A DNA stretch of 19,855 nucleotides from an uncultured Bacilli bacterium (GCA_947624855.1 CANQMC010000009.1:1-19855); one strand, 5' to 3'; positions 6,876-14,508 are shown, counted from the first letter of the stretch. Notes: generated from the sequence alone by a model not told the origin. Numbers and translations are program-made.

Positions 6876-7730
6876 CTATCTTGCTGCTTGTTTAATTAAT
6901 TTAGCGTGTAATACAACTTTATAATTATCATCATAACATGTCGATAATGTTAAAATTTTATCTTTAGTTGTTACTTCAGCTTTAAAATCATATTTACTTC
7001 TTTTAAGTAATGTATCAATAAATTTTTGATGAGATTCTTCTGTTCCAAAACTTGATGTTAAATAATATAATTCAGTTTTAATTTTATAAACTGAGAAAAC
7101 TTGCCATAAAGTATTTTCTTCTGGGGTTGATAAATTTACAACATAGTTATTGGTATCTTTATACCAACTATTTTTAATAACATTTCTTAAAGTTCCAAAC
7201 ATGGTGTTATTGGTTCGTCCATGGGCATAAATTATAGTATTATCTTGTAAATCATTTATGTCATTTCGATAATCTAAATAAACCCATCCTCCAGCATTTT
7301 TCTTTTTATCAAAGGAATGATTTAAATAATAGTCATTATCTTTAGCTTGCACTATAGGATAATTTATATTTGTTCCATTTACTTTTATAAATCCTACTGT
7401 ATCACTGTTTTTCTTTAATAATTCTGTAAAATCTACACTTATTAATGGTAACTTTATATATTTCCAATAATCACTTTCAGTATTTTTCTTAGGAGGATTA
7501 ACTGTTTTAGTTTCTTTAGTATCTTTAACTTCCTCTACTTCTGTTATTTCTTTTATTTCTTCTATTTGTTTATTTATATTATGATTATCTTCATTCCACA
7601 ATAGGATTTTAAGTCCATAAATAGCCAAGGCAATAAGACATATAACGATTATAATTATCCATATTTGTTTTCTTAATCTTTTCTTTGGTTTAGGACTTTT
7701 TTCTTTATTTTCTGTTTTATTTTTTTTCAT
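6876..7730 (-). CDS. Class B sortase, first of a tandem pair
   Basis: A 284-residue membrane-anchored class B sortase: basic head, membrane helix at about 23-45, acidic linker, catalytic domain about 87-280. Catalytic H170 (YAHGR) and C265 (TLSTC) are present; Lys271 stands where arginine is expected. From about residue 83 (KNTESDYWKYIKLPL) to the C terminus it is almost the same as the following sortase, while the N-terminal tail and linker differ. The start is ATG 7730, with AGAGGAGAT just upstream; a start at 7751 would include that ribosome-binding site and is rejected. It is driven by the consensus promoter at 7770-7798 and probably transcribes both sortases. Two enzymes for one type of signal suggests recent duplication, or different timing or specificity. 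Confidence 0.92.
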   Translation of the reverse strand: MKKNKTENKEKSPKPKKRLRKQIWIIIIVICLIALAIYGLKILLWNEDNHNINKQIEEIKEITEVEEVKDTKETKTVNPPKKNTESDYWKYIKLPLISVDFTELLKKNSDTVGFIKVNGTNINYPIVQAKDNDYYLNHSFDKKKNAGGWVYLDYRNDINDLQDNTIIYAHGRTNNTMFGTLRNVIKNSWYKDTNNYVVNLSTPEENTLWQVFSVYKIKTELYYLTSSFGTEESHQKFIDTLLKRSKYDFKAEVTTKDKILTLSTCYDDNYKVVLHAKLIKQAAR

Positions 7731-7769
7731 TATATCTCCTCTTTTTAACATATTAATATTGTACTATAT

Positions 7770-7798
7770 ATTATATAAAAATACAATAGGAAGGTCAA
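7770..7798 (-). promoter_or_regulatory. Promoter of the sortase operon
   Basis: Minus strand TTGACC (7793-7798), 17-bp spacer, TATAAT (7770-7775). The first two T of the -35 are also the end of the T run of the terminator just upstream, so terminator and promoter are fused. Confidence 0.88.
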
Positions 7799-7824
7799 AA
7801 AAAGTCAGGATATTTTATCCTGAC
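7797..7824 (-). terminator. Terminator of the 405-residue surface protein gene
   Basis: Perfect 9-bp stem GTCAGGATA/TATCCTGAC (7804-7812 with 7816-7824), loop of three, then seven T on the minus strand (7797-7803). It lies 26 bases after the stop codon and runs directly into the sortase -35 box. Confidence 0.93.
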
Positions 7825-7850
7825 AATTAGTTATTTTTGGTTTAAATTAA

Positions 7851-9068
7851 TTATTTAGATAATACTTTTTTTGAAGCATATCCTAAAGTTCCAATACTTG
7901 ATAATACAAGTACTAAACTTCCCATTATTCCAGCATCATATGTTTGTGGGTTTTTACTTGCTGTATTGTCTGCTGCTGGTTTTTTATCTGTATTTGTATC
8001 AGCTGGTTTTTGAGTATCAGCTGGTTGTTGTTCTGGAGTTACAGTTGGTTCAGTATATTCATAAACAACTTTATCACCATCATATAGAGTTACTACAGAA
8101 GGTTCAACTATCATAGTTATAGTTTGTTCATAATAGCCATCACCATCCCAGTCAAATTCATAATCTCTTGTGAAAGTATCACTTATCATATCTTCAGTTA
8201 AATTAGTCCAAATATAGTAAGCTCCATCTTCATCTGCAGTAATTGTATCTTCAACTAATTTACCATCTTTTTGATATCTAAATGATACTGGTGTGCTTAC
8301 ATCACTTGGTGCTGTAATTTTTAATCCTGCATACCATCCAGCATTTCTGCCAAGAGCACGATCTTCAGCAACTTTTGTTAATTCTAATTCAGTGTATGTA
8401 ACAATTACATGGCTTGGATCTTTAGCATTAACTGTTGCTTCTGCTGTATTATGAGCTAAAGCAGCATCTGAAGTCGTAGTTACTGTAGCAGTTTTAGAAG
8501 AATCTAATTTTGGATAAACTTCTTTTCCATTATCATCTTGTAAAACTACTTTGCTAGTTGGAATTATAACTGTAACTGTTTGATCAACTGTTCCATCATT
8601 ATTCCAATCTAAAGCAATTACACCAGATACATCCTTTCCTTCTTTAATCATTTCTGCACTTACTTTATTCCAAAAAGTAACTACATCTGTTCCTGTTTGA
8701 TCTAGAACATTTCTGAAATAACCAGAATCTTTAGTTCCATCTGTTCTTGTCCAAGTATATTTAGCATTATCATTTAAATCACTTGGTGCTGTAACTTGAA
8801 CACCGATCCATCCGAAACCTGCTGGTCTACCTGCTGAAGAAGTACCAGCTTGTCCTGCTTCTTGTAGTTGTAATGTAATATCACCAGTATATTTATAAGT
8901 AATATTACTTGTACCAGTTCCTGTAGTATCATATGTACTTGTTGTACCATCTGGAACAACTAAAGTAGATGTTCCTAAAGCTACAGTAGCTGCATTAACT
9001 ACACCTGAAAAACCAAAAGCAAAACCTGAAATAACCATTAAACCTAATAACTTTTTGAGATTTTTCAT
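7851..9068 (-). CDS. Sortase-anchored surface protein with two tandem repeats
   Basis: A 405-residue secreted wall protein. It has a signal peptide (1-29, MKNLKKLLGLMVISG ... VNA), two related domains of roughly 130 residues, a proline/threonine linker and a sorting signal NPQTYDAG (from residue 373) with hydrophobic helix and KKVLSK tail. The repeats share GW(I/Y)...(V/I)TAPSD near the start and DWNNDGTVDQTVTVII or DWDGDGYYEQTITMIV at the end. The DxDxDG-like loops could bind calcium (inference). The mature part has no cysteine. Start ATG 9068 has GGAGG six bases upstream; an earlier ATG at 9155 lies before the promoter and is rejected. Signal peptide and last 40 residues match the three larger paralogues, but the middle is unrelated. 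Function is probably adhesion or surface coat; no enzyme motif is seen. Confidence 0.88.
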   Translation of the reverse strand: MKNLKKLLGLMVISGFAFGFSGVVNAATVALGTSTLVVPDGTTSTYDTTGTGTSNITYKYTGDITLQLQEAGQAGTSSAGRPAGFGWIGVQVTAPSDLNDNAKYTWTRTDGTKDSGYFRNVLDQTGTDVVTFWNKVSAEMIKEGKDVSGVIALDWNNDGTVDQTVTVIIPTSKVVLQDDNGKEVYPKLDSSKTATVTTTSDAALAHNTAEATVNAKDPSHVIVTYTELELTKVAEDRALGRNAGWYAGLKITAPSDVSTPVSFRYQKDGKLVEDTITADEDGAYYIWTNLTEDMISDTFTRDYEFDWDGDGYYEQTITMIVEPSVVTLYDGDKVVYEYTEPTVTPEQQPADTQKPADTNTDKKPAADNTASKNPQTYDAGIMGSLVLVLSSIGTLGYASKKVLSK

Positions 9069-9089
9069 AATCTTCCTCCTTCGTTTATA

Positions 9090-9118
9090 ATAATAGCACA
9101 TAAAAAAATTTATATCAA
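9090..9118 (-). promoter_or_regulatory. Promoter of the 405-residue surface protein
   Basis: Minus strand TTGATA (9113-9118), 17-bp spacer, TATTAT (9090-9095), with extended TGC before the -10. The spacer holds a run of seven T at 9102-9108 and no G tract, unlike the three paralogues. The spacer is already optimal, which predicts steady expression. Confidence 0.75.
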
Positions 9119-9158
9119 TATAAAATTTATAAATTTTTAAAAAAAATGTAAACATAGG

Positions 9159-9188
9159 AAAAAAGTTAGGAAAGATTATGTCCTAACT
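9159..9188 (-). terminator. Terminator of surface paralogue 1
   Basis: Stem AGTTAGGA/TCCTAACT (9164-9171 with 9181-9188), loop of nine, then six T on the minus strand. The same trailer and hairpin follow paralogues 2 and 3. Confidence 0.88.
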
Positions 9189-9246
9189 CAATCCGTTATT
9201 AGGTTTTTTGGTTTTTTTATTTTTTTGGTTATTTCTTTTAACTTAA

Positions 9247-10893
9247 TTATTTAGATAATACTTTTTTTGAAGCATATCCTAAAGTTCCAACACTTGATAA
9301 TACTAGTACTAAACTTCCCATTATTCCAGCATCATATGTTTGTGGATTTTTACTTGCTGTATTGTCTGCTGCTGGTTTTTTATTTGTATTTGTATCTGTT
9401 GGTTTAGTAGGTTCACTAGGATTAATTGTTGGTTCTTGTCCTGGTTCAACAATTGAAACTGCAATATTTACATCACTATCTGGCATTACGAATGAACCAT
9501 CTTTAATAGTTACTTCTTTACCATCTTTATCAGTAACTACATATTTTACAACTAAACCATTATCAGCTGTAACTTTAATGATGTCAGCAATATTAATTGG
9601 TTGACCAGCTACTGCTGATGCAGGAATATGTAATTCATCAATTGTTCCATTTTCAATTGTTTGTTCATCAACATTAATACCAGTTAATGTAATATCATGT
9701 GGAGTTCCAACATAAGTTACATCTCCAACAGTTTTAGATTGGAAGTTTTCTGCTAAAGCGCTTTTATTATCTATAGCAGATGTTTTACCTATAAATGTTC
9801 CTCCATAAATGATTTTTCCTGGATTACCATTACTTCTCCATAAAGCTTCTTGATCTTCAGGACTTACAAATGTACCATTATTTATCTTAGCACTTTTAAA
9901 TTTACTTGTTGCACTTGTTACATCAAAATATAATGCATTTTTATTTTCACTTGTAAATTTACCATCATTAATTTCTAAGTTGATTTGTCCAGCATAACTA
10001 GAGTTTCCAACTACTGCTACAGTAGCACCTGTCCATCCAGCATGACTAGCTACTCCACTATTTAAGCCAGTATCAGCTGAAGTAGTACCAGTTGCAGTGA
10101 ATGTACCACCATTAATTGTTACATCTCCACCTTTTATAACAATTGCTTCAGTTCCTTTTACTGTTCCAGCATTAATATTCCATTTTGCAAGACCAGATGC
10201 ATATAAAGCTGTGTTATGTTCTGAAGTATAAGAACCTCCATTAATATTAATTACTGCTGGATTTGTAGCACTTTTAATAATTCCTTGAACTTGAATTACA
10301 TAACTGGTTGTTTTCCAAGTACCATTTAAGTTAACTGTTACATTATTAGCTTGAGTTCCACTTAATGATCCAGCTTTACTTTCTTCTGGATAAACGATTA
10401 ATCCAGCATATCCTTCAATTGTTGTATTTGCACCGATGTTTACTGTTGTTTTATCTGCAGTAGAGCTGTCACCAAATACAGCAATTACTGCTTGAGTAGC
10501 ATGAACTGGTGTAGTAGTCTCAGAGATAATTTTAACATTATCAGTTGTTAAACTACCTTTTGGTTCTACTTTGATTGTATTAACTACATTTGGATTAGTA
10601 TTTTTAATTGTACCGCCATTAATTTTTAATGAGCCAGTAACATTAATAGAATCTCCTAATGTTAATACAACACCATCTTTAATTTTTAAAGTAATGTTAC
10701 CTTGAACTGCAATTTGACTGCTAATTGTTTGATCAGCTGTTAATGTACAAGTAGCTGTACCGCTATTTTCCAAACAATCTTTAACATCTGGACCCATAAC
10801 AGAGCCAGTTGTTTCAGCATTTACTGTTCCGGCAAAGCCAAAAGCTAAACCAGATGCAACCATTAAACCAAATAACTTTTTAAGATTTTTCAT
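9247..10893 (-). CDS. Sortase-anchored beta-helix-like surface protein, paralogue 1
   Basis: A 548-residue secreted wall protein. It has a signal peptide (1-26, ending VNA), a cysteine pair C40/C49, a beta-helix-like body (about 50-395) built of INGGT/INDG-type turns (INGGTI, INGGSYTSEHNTALYASG, INGGTFTATG, INDGKFTSENKNALYFD, INNGTF, YGGTF), and a C-terminal domain (about 400-485, ending in TMPDSDV-like VMPDSDVNIAVSI). A Pro/Thr linker and NPQTYDAG (516) with helix and KK tail follow. Such repeats suggest a parallel beta-helix adhesin or glycan-binding protein; no catalytic motif is visible. Codon and base use is clearly less AT-rich than housekeeping neighbours. Start ATG 10893 has GGAGG ten bases upstream, three more than in paralogues 2 and 3. 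The promoter has a nine-G spacer tract, suggesting phase-variable expression. Confidence 0.9.
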   Translation of the reverse strand: MKNLKKLFGLMVASGLAFGFAGTVNAETTGSVMGPDVKDCLENSGTATCTLTADQTISSQIAVQGNITLKIKDGVVLTLGDSINVTGSLKINGGTIKNTNPNVVNTIKVEPKGSLTTDNVKIISETTTPVHATQAVIAVFGDSSTADKTTVNIGANTTIEGYAGLIVYPEESKAGSLSGTQANNVTVNLNGTWKTTSYVIQVQGIIKSATNPAVININGGSYTSEHNTALYASGLAKWNINAGTVKGTEAIVIKGGDVTINGGTFTATGTTSADTGLNSGVASHAGWTGATVAVVGNSSYAGQINLEINDGKFTSENKNALYFDVTSATSKFKSAKINNGTFVSPEDQEALWRSNGNPGKIIYGGTFIGKTSAIDNKSALAENFQSKTVGDVTYVGTPHDITLTGINVDEQTIENGTIDELHIPASAVAGQPINIADIIKVTADNGLVVKYVVTDKDGKEVTIKDGSFVMPDSDVNIAVSIVEPGQEPTINPSEPTKPTDTNTNKKPAADNTASKNPQTYDAGIMGSLVLVLSSVGTLGYASKKVLSK

Positions 10894-10919
10894 CTTCTTT
10901 CTTCCTCCTTTTCGAAATC

Positions 10920-10947
10920 AGTATAACATAACCCCCCCCCATGTCAA
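10920..10947 (-). promoter_or_regulatory. Poly-G promoter of paralogue 1
   Basis: Minus strand TTGACA (10942-10947) and TATACT (10920-10925) with an extended TG(T). The 16-bp spacer contains nine consecutive G (C run at 10932-10940). One added G would give the optimal 17 bp. In such AT-rich DNA a G run placed exactly in the spacer is striking and fits slipped-strand phase variation (inference). Confidence 0.88.
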
Positions 10948-11199
10948 TATTTAAATTTTATTTTTTATAAATTAAAAAATTATTTTTTTACTTTTTTTGA
11001 TATAAAAATAGCATAATTCTTAATATTTTAGGCTTTACGTATATTATACATTTTTTTAAATTTTGTAAGAATATATTTAAAATTTTTTATTATTTATAAA
11101 ATTTAAACACTATAATTTCATGACGAATTTTTTTGTATTTGCAAAGAATTTCGTCATAGAAAATATTTATATTATATAATTTTTTGACTTTTAAATAGG
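10948..11199. other. AT-rich gene-free stretch between paralogues 1 and 2
   Basis: The 391-base gap between the two paralogues holds the poly-G promoter at one end and a terminator at the other. Between them is AT-rich DNA with no credible reading frame, plus one 36-nt palindrome (11121-11156). Bases 10948-11110 show no further structure I can support. Confidence 0.6.
11121..11156. repeat. 36-nt palindrome, copy 1
   Basis: A 17-bp imperfect inverted repeat around a TT loop (TGACGAATTTTTTTGTA / TGCAAAGAATTTCGTCA). A second copy lies at 14402-14437, with a change at one stem position that still allows G-T pairing. It lacks a T run, so it is not an ordinary terminator. Confidence 0.8.
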
Positions 11200-11229
11200 A
11201 AAAAAGTTAGGAAGATTTTGATCCTAACT
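11200..11229 (-). terminator. Terminator of surface paralogue 2
   Basis: Stem AGTTAGGA/TCCTAACT (11205-11212 with 11222-11229) and a run of six T on the minus strand. It is part of the trailer shared by all three paralogues. Confidence 0.88.
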
Positions 11230-11284
11230 CAATCCGTTATTAGGTTTTTTGGTTTTTCTATTTCGGTTATCTCTTTTAATTTAA

Positions 11285-12931
11285 TTATTTAGATAATACT
11301 TTTTTTGAAGCATATCCTAAAGTTCCAATACTTGATAATACTAGTACTAAACTTCCCATTATTCCAGCATCATATGTTTGTGGATTTTTACTTGCTGTAT
11401 TATCTGCTGCTGGTTTTTTGTTTGTATCTGTATCTGTTGGTTTAGTAGGTTCACTAGGTTGTATTACTGGTTCTTGTCCTGGTTCAACAATTGAAACTGC
11501 AATAGTTACATCACTATCTGGCATTGTAAATGTTCCATCTGTTACTGTTATTTCTTTATTATCTTTATCAGTAACAACATATTTTACAACTAAACCTTTA
11601 TTAGCTGTTACTTTGATTAAGTCAGCAATATTAATTGGTTGACCACTTACAGCTGATGCAGGAATATTAATTGAATCAATAGTTCCATTTTCAATTGTTT
11701 GTTCTTCAAGATCAATACCACTTACATTTATAGTGTATGGAGTTCCAACATAAGTTACATCCCCAACAGTTTTAGATTGTAAGTTTGATGCTAAAGCACT
11801 TTTATTATCTATAGCAGAAGTTTTACCGATAAATGTTCCTCCATAAACTATTTTATTAGGATTACCGTTATCTCTCCATAAAGCTTCTTGATCTTTTGGA
11901 CTTACAAATGTACCATTGTTAATTTTAGCACTTTGAAGTTTACTATTTTGATCTACATCAAAATATAATGCATTTTTATTTTCACTTGTGAATGTACCAT
12001 CATTAATTTCTAAATTAATGTTTCCAACATAGCTATTTTTTTCACCTACTACGGCGATAGATGCTCCTGTCCATCCAGCATTAGTTGTAACACCAGAAGC
12101 TAAAGCATTATCAGCTGAAGTAGTACCATTTCCAGTGAATGTACCACTATTGATTGTTACATCTCCACCTCTAATTACCATAGCTTCAGTTCCAACTACT
12201 TTAGCATTTGCAACAGTCCATTTTGCAAGACCTGATGCATATAAAGCTGTATTATGTTCTGAAGTATAAGAACCTCCGTTAATGTTAACTGTTACTGGAG
12301 TACCTTGTTTAATAACTCCTTGAACTTGAATTACATAACTTGTTGTTTTCCAAGTACCATTTAAGTTAACTGTTACATTATTAGCTTGAGTTCCAGTGAT
12401 TTGTGAACTTGTACTTTCATCAGGATAAACGATTAGACCAGCATATCCTTCTACTGTAGTATTAGCACCGATGTTTACTGTTGTTTTATCAGTAGTTTCT
12501 TTATCACCATATACAGCGATTACTGCTTGAGTAGGTTTTTTAACATCTGTAGTTTCAGAGATAATTTTAACATTATCAGTTGTTAAACTACCTTTTGGTT
12601 TAACTATTAAAGTATTTACACTATCTTCGTCAATATCTTTAATAGTACCACCATTAATATTTAAGCTACCAGTAACTACTATGTTTTCTTTTAATGTTAA
12701 TTCAACACCTTTTTCAAGTTTTAAATTAACATTTCCTTTAACTTCAATTGCATTTTCAATTGTTTGATTAGCTGTTAATGTACAAGTAGCTTTACCAGCA
12801 GTTTCTAAACATTCTTTAACGTTATTTCCTTTTACAACTGTTGGTGTTTCTTCAGCATTAACATTTCCGGCAAAACTAAAAGCTAAACCAGATGCAACCA
12901 TTAAACCAAATAACTTTTTAAGATTTTTCAT
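11285..12931 (-). CDS. Sortase-anchored beta-helix-like surface protein, paralogue 2
   Basis: A 548-residue wall protein with the same layout as paralogue 1: signal peptide (1-26, ending VNA), cysteine pair C41/C50, beta-helix-like repeats (INGGTI, INGGSYTSEHNTALYASG, INSGTF, INDGTF, INNGTF), a TMPDSDV domain, a proline-rich linker and NPQTYDAG at 516. It is close to paralogue 1 over most of its length; differences cluster in the exposed repeat loops (for example VEGYAGLIVYPDESTSSQI against the paralogue 1 loop) and the first 100 residues. The start ATG 12931 has GGAGG seven bases upstream. The promoter contains nine G in a 15-bp spacer, two short of optimal. It lies downstream of the ATPase gene, from which a terminator separates it. 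Likely role: variable surface adhesin or coat protein. Confidence 0.9.
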   Translation of the reverse strand: MKNLKKLFGLMVASGLAFSFAGNVNAEETPTVVKGNNVKECLETAGKATCTLTANQTIENAIEVKGNVNLKLEKGVELTLKENIVVTGSLNINGGTIKDIDEDSVNTLIVKPKGSLTTDNVKIISETTDVKKPTQAVIAVYGDKETTDKTTVNIGANTTVEGYAGLIVYPDESTSSQITGTQANNVTVNLNGTWKTTSYVIQVQGVIKQGTPVTVNINGGSYTSEHNTALYASGLAKWTVANAKVVGTEAMVIRGGDVTINSGTFTGNGTTSADNALASGVTTNAGWTGASIAVVGEKNSYVGNINLEINDGTFTSENKNALYFDVDQNSKLQSAKINNGTFVSPKDQEALWRDNGNPNKIVYGGTFIGKTSAIDNKSALASNLQSKTVGDVTYVGTPYTINVSGIDLEEQTIENGTIDSINIPASAVSGQPINIADLIKVTANKGLVVKYVVTDKDNKEITVTDGTFTMPDSDVTIAVSIVEPGQEPVIQPSEPTKPTDTDTNKKPAADNTASKNPQTYDAGIMGSLVLVLSSIGTLGYASKKVLSK

Positions 12932-12954
12932 ATTCTTTCCTCCTTTTCGAAATC

Positions 12955-12981
12955 AGTATAACATACCCCCCCCCATGTCAA
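12955..12981 (-). promoter_or_regulatory. Poly-G promoter of paralogue 2
   Basis: Minus strand TTGACA (12976-12981), a 15-bp spacer with nine G (C run 12966-12974), and TATACT (12955-12960) with extended TG(T). The spacer is two bases below optimum, so this copy may be in a low-expression state (inference). Confidence 0.88.
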
Positions 12982-13020
12982 TATTTAAATTCTATTTTTT
13001 TCAAAAAATGTAAACATGTT

Positions 13021-13059
13021 AAAAAAAAGTAGACTGATTTTTTTAATTTGTCTACTTTT
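13021..13059 (-). terminator. Terminator of the ATPase gene
   Basis: Stem AAAAGTAGAC/GTCTACTTTT (13025-13034 with 13050-13059), 15-base loop, then eight T on the minus strand. It lies 26 bases after the stop codon and shields the paralogue 2 promoter. Confidence 0.85.
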
Positions 13060-13085
13060 ATCATATCATTTCATTATTGAAAACT

Positions 13086-14339
13086 TTATAAATATAAACT
13101 ATTTTCTTCTAAAAGAAAATTATATAATCCTATAGTAGTAATACCATTTTCATCTTTTCTTGGTTTAATATTATTTCTTACTATGACTATTTTTTTAAAA
13201 GAATCTTTAATATTATTTAATGAATTAGTTTCTTGTTCTAATTTATTAATATCATTAATAGAAAAGGCAGATTGAATATAATATTTATTATTTCCTTTTG
13301 ATGCTAGAAAATCAACTTCATAATTTTTTAGTATTCTTTTACCTTTTTTATTATAATCATAAACATTAACTATTCCAATATCTACTATATAACCTCTAAT
13401 TTTTAATTCATTGTATATTATGTTTTCCATAATATGATTTTCTTCTACTTGTCTAAAATTCAACCTTGCATTGCGAAGACCTATGTCTTCAAAATAATAT
13501 TTATAGGGAGAATTAATATATTTTTTTCCTTTTATATCATATCTTTGAACTTTACTTAGTAGATAAGCATCTTCTAAATATTTCATATATCTATTAATAG
13601 TTTTATCACTTATTTTAGTTCCTTTTAGGCTAGAAAATACTTTAGAAAGTTTTAATGGATTAGTTAAAGAGCCTATATCAGAGGATAATATATTTAAAAG
13701 TTCATTTAATTCTGTTTTATTTTTAATATTATATCTTTCTAATATATCTGATATGTAAACTTTATCAAAAAGTCCTTTTAAATAATCAACTTTTTTAGTA
13801 GGATCTTTGTAAGATAAAACTAATGGCATACCACCATAGTTAAAATATTCATCCCATGCTTCATCAATTGTTCCAGAATATACTGAAAAAAATTCTTTAA
13901 ATGATAACGGATAAACTCGTATTTCATCTCCGCGACCTCTAAATTCAGTAATAACATCTTTTGAAAGTAATTTTGAATTGCTACCAGTTACATATATATC
14001 TACATTTTTGATATGTAACAAACTATTTAAAACTTCTTCAAATCTTTGTAAATATTGAATTTCATCTAAAAATATATAATATAAATTATTATCTTTGATA
14101 CAATCTTTTATATAATTAAGCATCTCATATGGATCTCGTAATTTTTCATTGGTTAAATCATCTAAAGCTATGGCTATAATATGAGATTTATTAATACCTT
14201 TTTCTATTAAATAATTATAAAATAAATTAAATAATAAATAAGATTTTCCACATCTTCTAAGTCCTGTGATTACTTTGATTAAGCCATTATTCTCTCTTGC
14301 TTTTAATTGTTCTAAGTAATTATCACGTTTAATTTCCAT
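13086..14339 (-). CDS. AAA ATPase with DUF4143 domain
   Basis: A 417-residue cytoplasmic protein of the widespread AAA_14/DUF4143 family. An ATPase domain (about 15-190) has Walker A GLRRCGKSYLL, Walker B IFLDEIQYLQ, sensor-like VTGSNSKLLS and RGRGDEIRVYPLSF. A winged-helix stretch and a C-terminal DUF4143 part with nuclease-fold-like YEVDFLASKGNNKYYIQSAF follow. The biological role of the family is not settled; members are often single, horizontally spread genes. The start ATG 14339 (MEIKRDNYLEQL, the usual family beginning) is chosen over 14438, which would read through the promoter. It has its own consensus promoter and terminator and sits between two surface-protein paralogues, so it looks like an independent insertion and not part of their operon. 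Confidence 0.88.
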   Translation of the reverse strand: MEIKRDNYLEQLKARENNGLIKVITGLRRCGKSYLLFNLFYNYLIEKGINKSHIIAIALDDLTNEKLRDPYEMLNYIKDCIKDNNLYYIFLDEIQYLQRFEEVLNSLLHIKNVDIYVTGSNSKLLSKDVITEFRGRGDEIRVYPLSFKEFFSVYSGTIDEAWDEYFNYGGMPLVLSYKDPTKKVDYLKGLFDKVYISDILERYNIKNKTELNELLNILSSDIGSLTNPLKLSKVFSSLKGTKISDKTINRYMKYLEDAYLLSKVQRYDIKGKKYINSPYKYYFEDIGLRNARLNFRQVEENHIMENIIYNELKIRGYIVDIGIVNVYDYNKKGKRILKNYEVDFLASKGNNKYYIQSAFSINDINKLEQETNSLNNIKDSFKKIVIVRNNIKPRKDENGITTIGLYNFLLEENSLYL

Positions 14340-14364
14340 AAAAATAATCTCACTTTCTATTAAA

Positions 14365-14393
14365 ATTCTATAATTTATTTGTGTTATTGTCAA
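14365..14393 (-). promoter_or_regulatory. Promoter of the ATPase gene
   Basis: Minus strand TTGACA (14388-14393), 17-bp spacer, TAGAAT (14365-14370). The 36-nt palindrome lies eight bases upstream of the -35. Confidence 0.82.
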
Positions 14394-14401
14394 TAATTTT
14401 A

Positions 14402-14437
14402 TGACGAATTTTTTTGCATTTGCAAAGAATTTCGTCA
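14402..14437. repeat. 36-nt palindrome, copy 2
   Basis: Same palindrome as at 11121-11156, TGACGAATTTTTTTGCA / TGCAAAGAATTTCGTCA with a TT loop, one mismatch and one G-T pair. Homology between the two copies starts about here (near 11112 and 14396) and continues through the terminators into the paralogue genes, so the palindrome was duplicated with its surface gene. Confidence 0.8.
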
Positions 14438-14479
14438 TAGAAAATATTTATATTATATAAATTTTTTGCTTTAAACAGG

Positions 14480-14508
14480 AAAAAAGTTAGGAAGATTATG
14501 TCCTAACT
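14480..14508 (-). terminator. Terminator of surface paralogue 3
   Basis: Stem AGTTAGGA/TCCTAACT (14485-14492 with 14501-14508), followed by at least five T on the minus strand. The trailer is shared with paralogues 1 and 2. Confidence 0.88.

Noticed and set aside
7871..8116. Rightward open frame opposite the 405-residue surface gene
   Set aside because: It is antisense to a well-supported gene, without ribosome-binding site or promoter, and its residues reflect the reversed repeats.
8774..8959. 61-codon leftward frame inside the 405-residue surface gene
   Set aside because: It is a shifted frame of the real gene with low-complexity MQ-rich sequence and no start signal.
9069..9155. Upstream extension of the 405-residue protein to 9155
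   Set aside because: It would place the start before the promoter and ahead of a normal signal peptide with a strong GGAGG site.
9362..9604. Rightward open frames opposite the 3' ends of the three paralogues (also 11418-11642 and 14681-14875)
   Set aside because: They occur at the same place in each copy only because the underlying DNA is duplicated; no start signals are seen.
14340..14438. Upstream extension of the ATPase to 14438
   Set aside because: The extra 33 residues would overlap the consensus promoter and the palindrome; the family usually begins at the later ATG.
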